Assembly (NCBI GenBank): GCA_958295665.1
Contig: OY282560.1
Location: forward strand, 50,406,333 to 50,470,332
Reading direction: 5' to 3'
DNA: 64,000 nt
Source: Tipula vernalis
Taxonomy: Eukaryota; Arthropoda; Insecta; Diptera; Tipulidae
Shown here: positions 11,957 through 22,181 of the stretch, piece after piece
How positions within the stretch are numbered: position 1 is the stretch's first letter
How the letters are laid out: every line of letters starts with the position of its first letter
Program-made: the position numbers and the translations under genes
Notes under the pieces: model-generated
Seen by the model: the letters and a program-made list of their open reading frames with translations, nothing else
The model's database searches: none
Told to the model about the DNA's origin: nothing

Positions 11957-11994
<38 letters not shown>
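11488..11994 (+). repeat. dispersed ~423-bp tandem unit with hammerhead-like motif, copy A
   Basis: The 60-bp block beginning gaccggtagcatatttagaa occurs at 11488 and again at 11911, a 423-bp step. There is therefore one whole unit and the start of a second that runs into a 30-bp A tract ending at about 11994. The unit includes the hammerhead-like motif at 11689-11763. A second copy lies at 29983-30343 on the opposite strand. No open frame is present. Two partial units in direct order with an A-rich junction suggest a retrozyme-like or rolling-circle-derived repeat rather than a classical transposon; that is an inference. Confidence 0.75.
11689..11763 (+). ncRNA. hammerhead-like ribozyme motif (type III order)
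   Basis: Stem III strands 11689-11697 and 11755-11763 pair over 9 bp (one G-U). The triplet GTC ends at 11698, the expected cleavage site. An 8-base self-complementary stem I (gccgcggc, 11699-11706) follows, then CTGATGAG (11707-11714) and CGAAAC (11751-11756). Core order and the A15.1-U16.1 and C15.2-G16.2 pairs fit the hammerhead consensus. Stem II is weak next to the core (G-C, A-U, G-U, then a bulge, with a further hairpin inside). Stem I has only a 2-base loop, so dimers may be needed. A competing 8-bp pairing of CTGATGAG with CTCATCAG (11741-11748) exists. Activity is unproven. Confidence 0.55.
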
Positions 11995-11998
<4 letters not shown>

Positions 11999-12195
11999 TA
12001 AACTTCATTTGTAACATGTCTAGTCTTATTTTGTAAAGTCCTTTTATTCCAGTCCTGTTCTTTACCAAAAGTTTGAATTGTGTTTATGTTATTCTTTAGT
12101 ATCTGTAAATTGATATGATATGATGTGTAAAAGTCTACTATAACCTATTATACTCCTTGCATTCCCTAATTTAATGGGAATTATACCCTTATTCA
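11995..12195 (-). pseudogene. env-like leader remnant of the Gypsy element
   Basis: On the minus strand just after the pol stop, a short frame resembles the leader of errantivirus env genes (a lysine/leucine/glycine stretch preceding a tyrosine-rich segment). It is soon interrupted and is cut by the A tract of the repeat at 11488-11994. No membrane or fusion region is recognisable. It is listed only as a broken remnant. Confidence 0.4.
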
Positions 12196-13081
12196 CATCG
12201 TAATCTATTATTTCCATTTCTCGGGATGTAATGAGTTTGCTGCACCTGCAATAAATGTTTGACTTTAGCTTTGTGCACTTTTCTTTTGTTAGTTGTTAGT
12301 GTTACACGGTTATTTTTTTTTTACGTGGTGTTTTTGAAATCGGCTTAATTTATTCCTTCTGTTATCCTTTTCATAGATGGTTTCATTTTCAAGGCATATT
12401 TTCGGTTCTATTCTATTTTTATTTCTCTGGGTTATCAGTGCTTCTTTTTCTTTAGCGTTTCTCATATGAATTAGATTGTAGAGTTGTTCACAATTTTTTT
12501 TGTGATCTTTTAAATATTCGTTTGGATTTTTATCCGGAAGTTTATATGGGAAAATTTCGGGTTTTGAAATATGTCGTTGTTGTATGTAATTAGGGTTTCA
12601 TTCATGATTTCGACAGGATCTTTGTCGTGGTTTTTAGCATATATAATTCTATGAGTGTAGAGTGTAATCTTTCTACCGGAGAGTTTCCCGTGGAGGCTTT
12701 GGGTGTGGTTAGATGTAAAGTTATCTTGTACATTTCACAAAACTGTTTGAAAATTATAGAAGTAAATTCAACTCCTCTATCTGTTACCAATTTTTGAGGT
12801 ATACCAAGGGCAGATATGAAATTTTTCATTAATTTAACTACTTCTAATCCATCTGAAGTTACCAAATGATATGCTACTGCAAATTTGGAAAACTTGTCTA
12901 ATATTGTGAGAATTTTTTTATTATTAATAGCGAATATATCTATATGGATTATCATTAATGGTTTCTTTGGATTTTCATTTATGTGTTTGACATTCCTACC
13001 GTATTTTAATGTTTGACATATTTGACATTTGTTTATAATTTGGTTTATTAAATTTTTCATCTTGGGGAAATAAATTTTCAT
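12196..13081 (-). pseudogene. Gypsy integrase and pol C-terminus
   Basis: The frame 13081-12602 shows the second half of the zinc-binding region (CQICQTLKYG), then MIIHIDIFAI with the first catalytic aspartate, LVTDRGVEFTS with the second, and TGNSPVERLHST with the glutamate. The D, D, E residues are all present. A frame change follows near 12600. The C-terminal tail then continues in other frames to a stop near 12196, with KNRIEP and RRNKLSRFQKHHV-type sequence that is characteristic of 17.6/297 elements. Role: integration of the retrotransposon DNA. The break makes it a pseudogene. Confidence 0.85.
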
Positions 13082-13559
13082 TTTTAATTGTTCTAAATTT
13101 TCACTGATACCACGATGATTTCGTTCTTGGTGTTGTTTTGTTATTACGTCCCTTTGTTATAGTTCGTCTACGATGTCTTCTATTAGCACTTTGCTTCGCA
13201 CCAGTTTTAGATTTGAATTAGAAAAGTGTTTTTCGTAAATTTTATTCATTAGCTTAAGCATTAGTTTTTGCTCATCAAATTCATTACTTTTAATGAGATA
13301 GCGTCTTTTTTTACGGTTATAGATTTTAAAGGATGTTTCTAAATGTATGTATCTGCTATCTAATTCTAATATTATTTGTGTATTGAATTCATTGAGAACT
13401 GTGTTGATAGTCGGTATTGTGTCTTTTTTTGCAATTGCTCAATATTTCATCTATTTCGTCTGAATGGGAAGATTCACTATCCGAATGAATATTTATTTAT
13501 ATGATTTCAGGTTCCAATCAAGATAATGCATCAGCATTGGTGTTTTTGGTATCTTTTTT

Positions 13560-14012
13560 CTACACGATGTCATAGTCATATTCCTCCAATTTGAGTCGCC
13601 ATCTTACCAGCTTTGATTTGGGCTCTTTTAAAGAGAACAACCAAGTCAACGGCTTGTGGTCGGTAACTATTTGGAATTTATTCCCATACAAATATGACCT
13701 AAAATATCTTACTGACCAAACAATGGCTAAGATCTCCTTCTCTATGGTAGAGTAGTTTTGCTCTGTTTTAGTCAATGTCCTGCTTGCATAGCAGATTGGC
13801 CTGTCCAAACCAATTGCACCTTGGGAAATTACGGCACCAAGTGCAACGTTACTTCCATCTGTTGTTAACACAAATGGTTTAGAGAAATCCGGATATTGAA
13901 GAATGGGGTTTTGGCATAGCAATGTTTTACATTTCTTAAATCTATTTATATACTCAGGATTCATAGTAATCTTTTTGTCTTTCTGAAGGCATTCTGTCAT
14001 GGGCTTTGTCAA
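13560..14012 (-). pseudogene. Gypsy RNase H domain
   Basis: 150 codons with [18 protein letters not shown] (first Asp), [18 protein letters not shown] (Glu), and [13 protein letters not shown] (Asp). This is the LTR-type RNase H that follows RT. The frame stops at 13560 where related sequence continues in other frames towards the integrase at 13081. The domain itself is well kept. Confidence 0.9.
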
Positions 14013-14600
14013 ATCTGCAAAGTCCTTAATAACTGGACACTGACGATGTGTCCTAAAAAGGCCACTTCTTTGTGCAAGAATTCGGACTTATCCAACTGCA
14101 CTTTCAAGTTAACTTCCTCCAATTTATTGAAAACTTAATTTAGATTACTAATATGCTCTCGAAGAGAGGTGGAAAAGACAATGATGTCATCCATATAGCA
14201 AAGACAACTTTTGCCTTGCAAATCTTTAACAACGTTATCCATCACTCTTTGGAATGTGGATGGTATGCGTTTTTCAGCCCGAATGGCATACGAATATATT
14301 CGTAGTGTCCGTTATCGACCGTAAATGCTGTTTTTTGAATGTCACAAGGATTCACCTCGATTTGGTGGAATCCGGATGCCAAGTCAAGCGTTGTGAAATA
14401 CATACATCTCCGTTATATTCGGAAGTGGGTAGCGATCGTCTACAGTTTGTTCATTGAGCTAACGGTAGTCTTTGCTAACATTTTCATCGTTTTCATCGGT
14501 TTAACCTTATGTGTGAGAATATGGTGGACTGAATATCTATAATTCTGAAAAAATATTTTTCCAATGTATTTCCACCTTGGTGTATCATATGTAGATCGCG
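14013..14600 (-). pseudogene. Gypsy reverse transcriptase, palm part
   Basis: Minus-strand pieces read [20 protein letters not shown] (about 14345-14286) and CYMDDIIVFSTSL (about 14203-14165), the RT motifs before and at the YxDD catalytic site. VAFLGH-type sequence follows. Frameshifts break the domain, and its N-terminal third is missing. An apparent plus-strand reading of 14254-14542 is the antisense of this region. Confidence 0.8.
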
Positions 14601-14630
14601 AATGAGACTAGTCTCATTTCTCTTATCTGC

Positions 14631-14918
14631 CTAGTGGATTATTAAGTTTTTACGAATTGAGGTCCAACACAGTGGTGTCCCATACATCGTCAATACTTCG
14701 TCGGCCTCTCCCGTGACTTTGTTACGGATGGCTCTTTTAAAGGTAACAAGTATATTACCTGCTCCTACAATTTTTACACATTCTGTGATAATTTCATCCA
14801 CATTGTCTATGAAATAATACAATGTGTGACGATTTCCCTCATATCTAGGTAAATCTTTTATCGAATCGGGTATCTTGAATGTATTTACTAATGCCGTAAT
14901 ATTTTCTACTTGCATCAT
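14631..14918 (-). pseudogene. Gypsy gag fragment
   Basis: The 95-residue frame includes IPDSIKDLPRYEGNRHTLYY followed by an acidic-to-basic stretch and VLTMYGTPLCWTSIRKNL. This arrangement is typical of gag capsid segments in 17.6/297/tom-like elements. It ends close to the RT fragment at 14600, so the gag end and protease have been lost. A weaker gag-leader frame, not recognised on its own, lies at 15008-15202. Confidence 0.65.
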
Positions 14919-15429
14919 GTTTATTTGTTTTATATAACTATCTTTATTAATATCAATATTATAATTTGTAATTTTTATTTTTTCGTTAAAACTTTCGACT
15001 AATTCGTCTAATTCATTAGCTTTATATCTAAAGTTCTGTATACCGCAGAATCAATAGAGCAATCACTATCACTATCAAGAGCTAATCTAATTTTATCAAC
15101 CAATTTTCTCATGTACCGTGAGATTTTGAGAATTATTGTTATTTTGGATAGGTGAGGAATTTTTAGAATTGAACATATAAAAATTTCCAACTTACCAGGC
15201 AACTAATAGTAACGTTATTCTCATCGTGTAACGTAGGTAGCAACTCAGATATTTGCACTTTTTGCACTTAATACTAATAATATGTTCGTAATTTTGTTCA
15301 ATTTGGCACTATTCACTACCACTGATAAACCGTTAGTGTGGTATCACTCCCAAAAAACGCACTATTTCAAAATTAACTTTTACTATTAATATTAATTACT
15401 GAGCTGTGTTAGATATTTAAAAATATCCA

Positions 15430-15445
15430 CTACCAAACTGCGCCA
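15430..15445 (-). other. Gypsy primer-binding site
   Basis: The minus strand reads TGGCGCAGTTTGGTAG starting next to the LTR edge (attataaactag on plus, 15446). TGGCGCAGT is the usual start of the primer-binding site in 17.6/297-type elements that use a tRNA-Ser-like primer. It fixes the 5' LTR border at 15445/15446. Confidence 0.65.
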
Positions 15446-15740
15446 ATTATAAACTAGAAACTGGCAGTTGTGTAGAAATAAAACCGCTGTAAATTTTATC
15501 CTAAAGTTTTCCTAAAACAACAACACCAACTAATAAACTTATATGGATTAGTAAAATGCATACATTTAGGCGATGGAATAGAGTATTGAATTACTAATAA
15601 ATATTTTTTAATAATGTTTACATTAATAATAGTAAATTATTAAATTTATAATTAACAAAATAAATATCTAATTTATATAAATGTTTCGATAAAAATTATT
15701 AACAAAAGTATAAATTATAATTTGTAAATAGGATATTTTA
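15446..15740 (-). repeat. Gypsy 5' LTR, divergent, outer end unknown
   Basis: The first 45 bp match the 3' LTR at 10961 (attataaactagaaactgg, then gtagaaat-aaac). After that the two sequences no longer align by eye. The outer part is very AT-rich and its end could not be placed. It may be another subfamily LTR or a mosaic. Confidence 0.45.
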
Positions 15741-16541
15741 TGTGCCAACTCCGTATACCATAGAAGTATTACATTTGACGTAATACTAAACAGGGTTAGA
15801 GACCGTGATCATCAGATTCCCTTACAGGGTAGTAAGGTGCACCCCTAAGTCAACTAATCACTGATTTTCAGAAATTTATCATTGACCTTGCATATAGAAA
15901 CGAAACTTTTTGGGTGATAACTCCGTATACCATAGAAGTACTGACATATGACAAAATACTAAACAAGGTTAGAGACCGTGATCATCGGATTCCCTTACAG
16001 GGTAGTAAGGTGCACCCCTGAATCAACTAATCTTTGATTTTCAGAAATTTATCATTGATCTTGCATATAGAAACATAATTTTTTGTATACTAACTCTGTA
16101 TACCATAGAAGTACTGACATACGACATAATAATAAACAGGGTTAGAGACCGTGATCATCGGACTCCCTTACAGGGTAGTAAGGTGCACCCCTAAGTCAAC
16201 TAAATTCTGATTTTCAGAAATTTATCATTGACCTTGCATATAGAAACGAAACTTTTTCGGTGACAACACCGTATACCATAGAAGTACTGACATATGACAT
16301 AATACTAAACAGGGTTAGAGACCGTGATCATCGGATTCACTTACAGGGTAGTAAGGTGCACCCCTAAGTCAACTAATTTCTGATTTTCAGAAATTTATCA
16401 TTGACCTTGCATATAGAAACGAAACTTTTTGGGTGACAACTCCGTATACCATAGAAGTACTGACATATGACATAATACTAAACAGGGTTAGAGACCGTGA
16501 TCATCGGATTCCCTTACAGGGTAGTAAGGTGCTCTCCTAAA
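15741..16541 (+). repeat. 173-bp tandem satellite, 5 units
   Basis: The phrase ccgtataccatagaagta starts at 15749-15751, 15923, 16096 (one change), 16269 and 16442, steps of 172-173 bp. Each unit also holds ggttagagaccgtgatcat and cccttacagggtagtaaggtg. Units are highly similar. The array ends at 16541 and is followed by an A-rich stretch and a mariner remnant. Confidence 0.95.
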
Positions 16542-16549
16542 AAATAAAA

Positions 16550-17337
16550 AAAATAAAATGGTTTACATTCTGCCACTGAATTCAACGAAACGGCGATTCA
16601 ACATCAACGAAGGGCTACATCGTCTAAAAAATCGAGAAATCTCTTCAAATAATGGGCCACATCATCAGAAATCTCTTGTTGCGGAATAATCGGTCGATTA
16701 TTAAGATTAGGAATATCTTTAGATAGTCAGCAACATCATCAGACATCTACAACTCAAGTTGATGGCTTCAAAAGCCATATGAAAGATCCAAAAGCTGCGA
16801 AAATGGGTTCCGCATAAACTGAATGCAAGACAACAGGAAAATCGAAAAACCACTTGCGAAATGTTGCTCTCCATATACAAAAGAAAGTCATTTCCCATTT
16901 TATTTTGTGAATAAAAGCGCAAAATATTTTGGGTTGATCCAGGACAACCATCGACATCGACTTCAAGACCAAATCGCTTTGGACGGAATATAATGTTATG
17001 TGTTTGGTGGGATCAAAAGAGTGCGATTTATTTTGAGCTGCTAAAACCTGGTGAAACCGTAAATACTAAACATTACCAAAAACAAATGATCAATTTTAAT
17101 CGACTTTGCGTGAAAAACGACCAGAATATGATAAAAAGCAACACAAAGTGATTTTGCTTTATGATAATGACCATCACACAAAGCAAAACCGGTCAATGAA
17201 ACGTTGAAAGCACTTAATTGGGAAATACTTTCATTTGCGGTTTACTCGCCAGACTTGGCTCCGTCCGATTATCACTAATTGGCATCGATGGGGCACAGAC
17301 TTGCTGAGGAGCACTTCACTTCCTACAAAGTCCTGTT
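16550..17337 (+). mobile_element. mariner transposase remnant
   Basis: Plus-strand pieces from about 16780 match the transposase core of Tc1/mariner elements: WVPHKL (linker), SWVDPGQP-like text with TSTSRPNRFG, NIMLCVWWDQK, FELLKPGETVN, and a degraded DNAPSHT-like catalytic segment near 17165. SPDLAPSDYH is recoverable near 17250 in another frame. Stops and frameshifts are frequent and the N-terminal third is not recognisable, so the copy is dead. It separates satellite arrays of opposite orientation. Confidence 0.85.
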
Positions 17338-17605
17338 TCAATATGCAAGGTCAATGATAAATTTCTGAAAATCAAAGATTAGTTGACTTAGGGGTGCACC
17401 TTACTACCCTGTAAGGGAATCCGATGATCATAGTCTCTAACCCTGCTTAGTATTATGTCATATGTCAGTACTTCTATGGTATACGGAGTTATCACCAAAA
17501 AAGTTTCGTTTCTATTTGCAAGGTCAATGATAAATTTCTGAAAATCAGTGATTAATTGACTTAGGGGTACACCTTACTACCCTGTAAGGGAATCCGATGA
17601 TCAAC
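17338..17605 (-). repeat. 173-bp satellite, about 1.5 units, inverted
   Basis: The sequence from 17338 is the reverse complement of the 15741-16541 units: aggtcaatgataaatttctg, then ggggtgcaccttactaccct and tctatggtatacggagtt. It repeats from 17519. It stops at 17605, where a related 176-bp array starts in plus orientation. Confidence 0.9.
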
Positions 17606-18435
17606 TCCGCATAAATTTTAGCTTGGATTTCAGATACCCAAATGGAGATCAATATATAGAGACCACACAACATACCTCAAGTTGGCGAACCATTTGATGT
17701 AATAATAAACGCATTTATAGGTACTGTTTATCGGATTCCTTTATTGGGTGATGAGATGTGGGCCTAATAAAACTACTGACCAAGTTTTAGAATTTTGGCT
17801 TGGATTTCTGATACCCAAATAGAGACCAATATGAAGGGACCACACAACATACCTCAAGTTTGCGAACCCTTTGACGTAATACTAAACACATTTATAGGCA
17901 TTGCTCATCGGATTCCTTTATTTAGTGACAAGATGTGTGCCTAATTGAACTACTGACTAACTTTTAGAATTTTGGCTTGAACTTCAAATACCCAAATAGA
18001 GATCAATATATAGGAGCCACACAAGATACCTTAAGTTGGCGAACTCTTTGACGTAATAATTAACGCATTTATAGGAATTGCTTATCGGATTCCTTTATTG
18101 GGTGACAAGATGTGGGCCTTATTTAACTACTGACCAAGTTTTAGAATTTTGGCTTGGATTTCTAATACCCAAATAAAGATCAATATATAGGGACCACACA
18201 ACATACCTCAAGATGGCGAACTCTTTGACGTAATACTAAACACATATAGGCATTGCTCATCGGATTCCTTTATTTGGTGACAAGATGTGGGCCTAATTGA
18301 ACTATTGACTAACTTTTAGAATTTTGGCTTAGATTTCAGATACCCAAATAGAGATCAATATATAGGGGCCACACAACATACCTCAAGTTGGCGAACACTT
18401 TGACTTAATTTTAAACGCATTTATAGGAATTGCCG
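17606..18435 (+). repeat. 176-bp tandem satellite, about 4.7 units, related to the 173-bp family
   Basis: gcttggattt (or a one- to two-base variant) recurs at 17621, 17799, 17975, 18152 and 18327, steps of 175-178 bp. Units share taatactaaac, atcggattcc and a ggtga-agatgtgg block with the 173-bp satellite at matching spacing. The two arrays therefore look like diverged members of one family. Confidence 0.9.
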
Positions 18436-18848
18436 TCAGTTTCGTAGCGGTAATTTGCTGCTCCTGCATATAGCGACCCATTTGCGAATGTGCGCAAAAT
18501 ATTCTGTTGCCGTTACATGATGAGCCAACATGGGAACAATTAAAAATGAGTTAACAGTACAATTCGAAGATTCTCGTTCAGTCGACCAATTGCAAATTGA
18601 ATTGATTGAACTCTGTCAATGTTACCACCCTAAATGATGCATGTATCTGTATAGAGAAGACGAAGAACCGAAAAAGGTGATCCAAATTTTGAGTGAACCA
18701 TCGCATTAAGATCATTCCAAGATTTCCAAGAATATTTCTGTCTCAACAATAGGTTAAACTTGTCGATTCGCAAAAATGAAGAGATTTCGTTAATGAACAA
18801 ACCTAGGCCTCAATTAACGTCGAATTTTGACAATAATTTTATAAAGTG
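18436..18848. other. no recognised gene
   Basis: Between the satellite and the mariner fragment. A plus-strand frame from the ATG at 18534 runs about 35 codons before a stop and is not recognised. It probably belongs to degraded mobile DNA. Confidence 0.4.
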
Positions 18849-19100
18849 TCAATTATGTTTCAAGCCAGAGCGAGGCAAATCTTCCACTACATCTCGGCCG
18901 TTTTTGAATGCACTGTACCAATCATACGCACTTGTTTTTGATAAAGTCGATTCACTGTAAGCCTTCTGTAATATTTTCAGCGATTCGACATACGAAATTC
19001 CATTTGCAATACAAAATTTAAGACAAATTTTTTGTTCGATATTTTTATTCATTGTAAAATTCGCAAAACTCATTTGTGAAGAACTGACAGAATCGAGCAC
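18849..19100 (-). pseudogene. mariner-family transposase N-terminal HTH fragment
   Basis: The 83-residue frame reads NIEQKICLKFCIANGISYVE, then SLKILQKAYSESTLSKTSAY and GRDVVEDLPRSG. This is the N-terminal helix-turn-helix DNA-binding region of a mariner-like transposase. The DDE/D core is absent: the frame ends in unrelated sequence at 18849. A possible terminal repeat lies to the right (19110-19240), but no mate was found. It represents a different mariner lineage from the remnant at 16550. Confidence 0.8.
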
Positions 19101-19639
19101 TGTAAACAGACTAAATAACAGATCGCGCTCGTACTTTACATAATGATAGAGGGCAGTTGTGCCAACTTAGCGACACAAAAAATGTACAATCCCTTTAAGC
19201 GGGCTTTTTAAATCATCATTTCCCGGTACTTTTTTGACAGAATGTACACCTAATCCATATCAAAAGTAAAACGAATACGTTTGTCAGTGAAGATACAATT
19301 TCAGTAAGTTTAGTGGATACCAACGATTATCCAGTTAATATTGGTAAAATAAAACTGAGCTTTTTTTAGCAAGTTCCTTTATAATACTAAATATCGGAAA
19401 TGGAATCCAAACATAGAAGCAAGATTGACCAAGTTTACTGAAAATCTAAATCTCAGTTATTTGAAAGATTCAAAAGCTGCGAAAATGAACAAAGAAAAAT
19501 CTTCCATATTCAAAATTAGCTGTAATTTCAACGATGTTTTCTACCTTAGAAAGCAATACTCTGACTGACTACAATAAACGCGTGTTGGCATTAGATTCCA
19601 ACATTTGAAAATTCACAACCTTCACGTCAAATAATATCG
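19101..19639. other. no recognised gene
   Basis: Degraded sequence between a mariner fragment and a Gypsy fragment. A 30-bp stretch near 19470 (gatTcaaaagctgcgaaaatg) echoes the mariner remnant at 16788. Nothing else was identified. Confidence 0.4.
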
Positions 19640-20560
19640 TTTCCCCGAATCACCTAAAGACGATGTTAATAAACAAGTTTATAAGATTCTAAACGAAAAA
19701 ATTATCGGACCAATTAATAGTCCTTGGAACTTTCCTTTATTGATCGTTCCCAAGAAATCTTCAGCTGATGAACGAAAATGGCGTTTAATTGTAGGATTTT
19801 ACAGGTTAAACAACATTACTAGTGATCAATGTTTCCCTCTGCCGAACATAACAGATACTATATATTAGACCAACTGGGCAAAGCAATGTATTTCACAACA
19901 CTCGATTTTTCAAATGGATGTCATGAAGTTAAACTGCACGCTGATGATAAAGAAAAGACAGCGTTTAGTACTCGCCGGTCGTTACCATTTTTTGCGAATG
20001 CCATTGGGTCTGAAGGAAGGCTCCAATTACATTTCAGCGGCTCATGAACACGATATTATTGGGATTAAATGATTTAATATGTTTTGTATATCTTGATGAT
20101 TATTCCAAGATCTCCGGACCTTCAAGTGGATTGTTAGGGAAAAATGTAGAGTTTGAATAGAATTCTCATTGAGTTGTTACTTCATCTCTTATACTTCAAC
20201 GTCCTAATTGCAATGACATATTCATTCTAGCTACAGACGTGAATGATTACGCAATCGGAGCGATGCTACCACAAGATGTCGAAGGAAAAGACTAATCATG
20301 GTCCTTTGATCTGGCTGAAAACAAAACCGAAAACTTCTTCTCGTTTTAATCCGATGAGCTGGTAAAGCTCATTCTAAAAATTTTACCCTGAACAACAATA
20401 TACCAAACCGAAGAAGACATAAATGAAATTATAAAGGAATTCCATATTACTCCTCTTGGTAGACATCAGGGATATTCAAGAACAATCAAGCGACTTAAAC
20501 AATATTACGAGTTTCCTAGTATGAATGATGGTGTCAAGTCATTCACTTAAGAGGAACAAA
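19640..20560 (+). mobile_element. Gypsy (412/mdg1-like) pol remnant
   Basis: Plus-strand pieces run through RT (INSPWNFPLLIVPKKSS, KWRLIVGFYRLNN, FTTLDFSNGCHEVKLHADD, KTAFST at about 19715-19980), a YLDD catalytic site near 20088, RNase H (FILATDVNDYAIGAML near 20222), and the integrase zinc-binding start (EFHITPLGRHQGYSRTIKRL near 20440). The order fits a Ty3/Gypsy pol. Stops and shifts are many, and the copy ends before the integrase core. Confidence 0.85.
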
Positions 20561-20749
20561 GATATTACCGAAGGAATTAGTAATTAAATTTTGAAAGCTG
20601 ATGCTAATTTTGTCGGTCCTGCTCTTGCTCATACATATTTTCAATTTTTCCCTGGAGCATGGAGTGGTTAGATGATCTTAGTGATAATGGAAACTATACA
20701 AACCACTTGTAATCTAACCAGTTGTTCTCAAAGTTCTCAAAAAGGCAAG

Positions 20750-21349
20750 TAAAAATAGAGTTACCATATTACTAAATCACTGTAAAACACTAAGAGTTCA
20801 TCAGAATGAATCACCTATATTGGAATTTTTGGATGTTATTCATACCGGTTTCAAGAATGTTAATATTTGTGCAGGTTTATTTATTGACGCTTCTAAGGCA
20901 TTCGATTGGGTTAATCCTACACTTTTTTTATCTATTCTGTTTGACATTGGTTTAGACATAGGGTTATGTCTGACATAGTTTCTGTTTGACATAGGGTTAT
21001 GTCAAACAAGTGGTTTGCTTCCTACCTATATAATAAAAAAGTAAGAGTCAGAATTAATGATACTTTTAGTGGTTTTAGAGTTGTCGAAGTAGGAGTTCCA
21101 CAAGGATCAGTGTCAGGTCCTGTACTATTTCTAGTGTATACTAATCCTATTTTTAAACTTAAATTAAATGGTAACAGTACTGGGTTTGTTGATTATTTAG
21201 CCTTAGCTTATATTGATAAATGTCCCACGTATGTGATTTCTATGGTTAATTCTGACCTTTTACATGAATCGTTTGATAAGCATTACCTAATATTAAGTGA
21301 AATACCAAGTTTATGTGGTTTAAAGTTTGTGGAAACACGGTTGCTTTAA
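20750..21349 (+). mobile_element. non-LTR reverse transcriptase remnant
   Basis: The first part has AGLFIDASKAFDWVNP (RT motif A, about 20870-20920). After a short duplication of a gacatagggttatgtc-like phrase (20952-21004) the frame 20999-21349 continues with SYLYNKKVRVRINDTFSG, GVPQGSVSGPVLFLVYTN (motif B), and FVDYLALAY. The last stands where FADD normally occurs, so the second catalytic aspartate is lost. The element is 5' and 3' truncated. Confidence 0.85.
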
Positions 21350-21616
21350 ATTACCCCTTAATTATATATCATAGTGGGTTGGTGCAATCCAGGCCATATT
21401 TGAGGGTGTATAATTCATTAGAACTTTATGAAGCGGCCTAATTATAAATTAAAATCGCCTAAATGTTTGCAATTCACCAATACATTCGCATATTTTGTAT
21501 TTTGAAAGATTTAGTATAAACTTCACATCTCTATATAGACGTGTGAAGTTTTTCCTAAAATAATACTAAACGCCATTTTTTTTATTTAAGAAAAATTTAG
21601 GATAAACTTCACATGC

Positions 21617-21771
21617 ATGAAATAAAACATTCTCACTTTTATGGTTAACAATATTTATTTTTTGGTCGTTACTCAACGCTAGTCACAATAATTCTAAATT
21701 TTTATATTTTACTTTTGATATATCTTTATAATTTGCAACAACTACAAAACTACTTACTAATGAAAAATATA
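21617..21771 (-). repeat. solo Gypsy LTR fragment
   Basis: The sequence from gaaataaaacattctcactt to gaaaaatatatt aligns closely with 10990-11152 of the Gypsy 3' LTR, with few changes. The first 30 bp of that LTR and any internal region are missing. It lies about 400 bp upstream of the kinase start codon. The flanking stretches 21350-21616 and 21772-22181 hold no recognised gene; the latter should contain the kinase promoter and 5' UTR. Confidence 0.8.
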
Positions 21772-22181
21772 TTTCATTAGTAATGTTTACAACGGTCGAG
21801 TTCAGCCAAATTTGTCTTCGACGCACACCGACCTAAATGTGAAGTTATATTCCAATCTGGGTTTTATCAGCTGATCAGGATATTGCACTAGCTTCACGTT
21901 CCGAATACGCATTTGTGTGTACACCTGAAAAAATAGCGTACATACCATCACCAATTCACTCCAGTATTTATTCCGTTAGTTTGTAAAAAAAAAAATAAAA
22001 CACCAAAACAAATCACAACCTGACCATGATCATTATCCCATATTTCGCCATTAATTCATTTTATATTGTTTCGTGACCAGTGTAGCATCGTGTGTGCTTA
22101 TCTTATACATACATTTATCAATTTTAATGTGTTCCAAATTATTTAATATATTTGTGATTTTAATTTTTAATTTGTAAGACC

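Larger units (their letters stand above)
10961..15650 (-). mobile_element. Gypsy (17.6/297 errantivirus-like) element, degenerate
   Basis: Minus-strand order: 5' LTR (right edge uncertain), primer-binding site TGGCGCAGTTTGG next to 15445, gag (about 15300-14631), RT with YMDD near 14194, RNase H (14012-13560), integrase (13081-12602) and its tail to about 12196, a short env-like leader (about 12195-12040), a polypurine tract at 11169-11175, and the 3' LTR (10961-11168). The internal region is shortened: gag is followed at once by the middle of RT, with protease missing. A hammerhead-motif repeat is inserted at 11488-11994. It is a broken element of an insect errantivirus-like family. Confidence 0.85.

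Noticed and set aside
11995..12195. Intact env gene of the Gypsy element
   Set aside because: Only a short leader-like piece is present; the rest is absent or displaced by the inserted repeat.
14254..14542. Plus-strand frames of 67 residues
   Set aside because: Antisense to the Gypsy RT, whose minus-strand reading has clear motifs.
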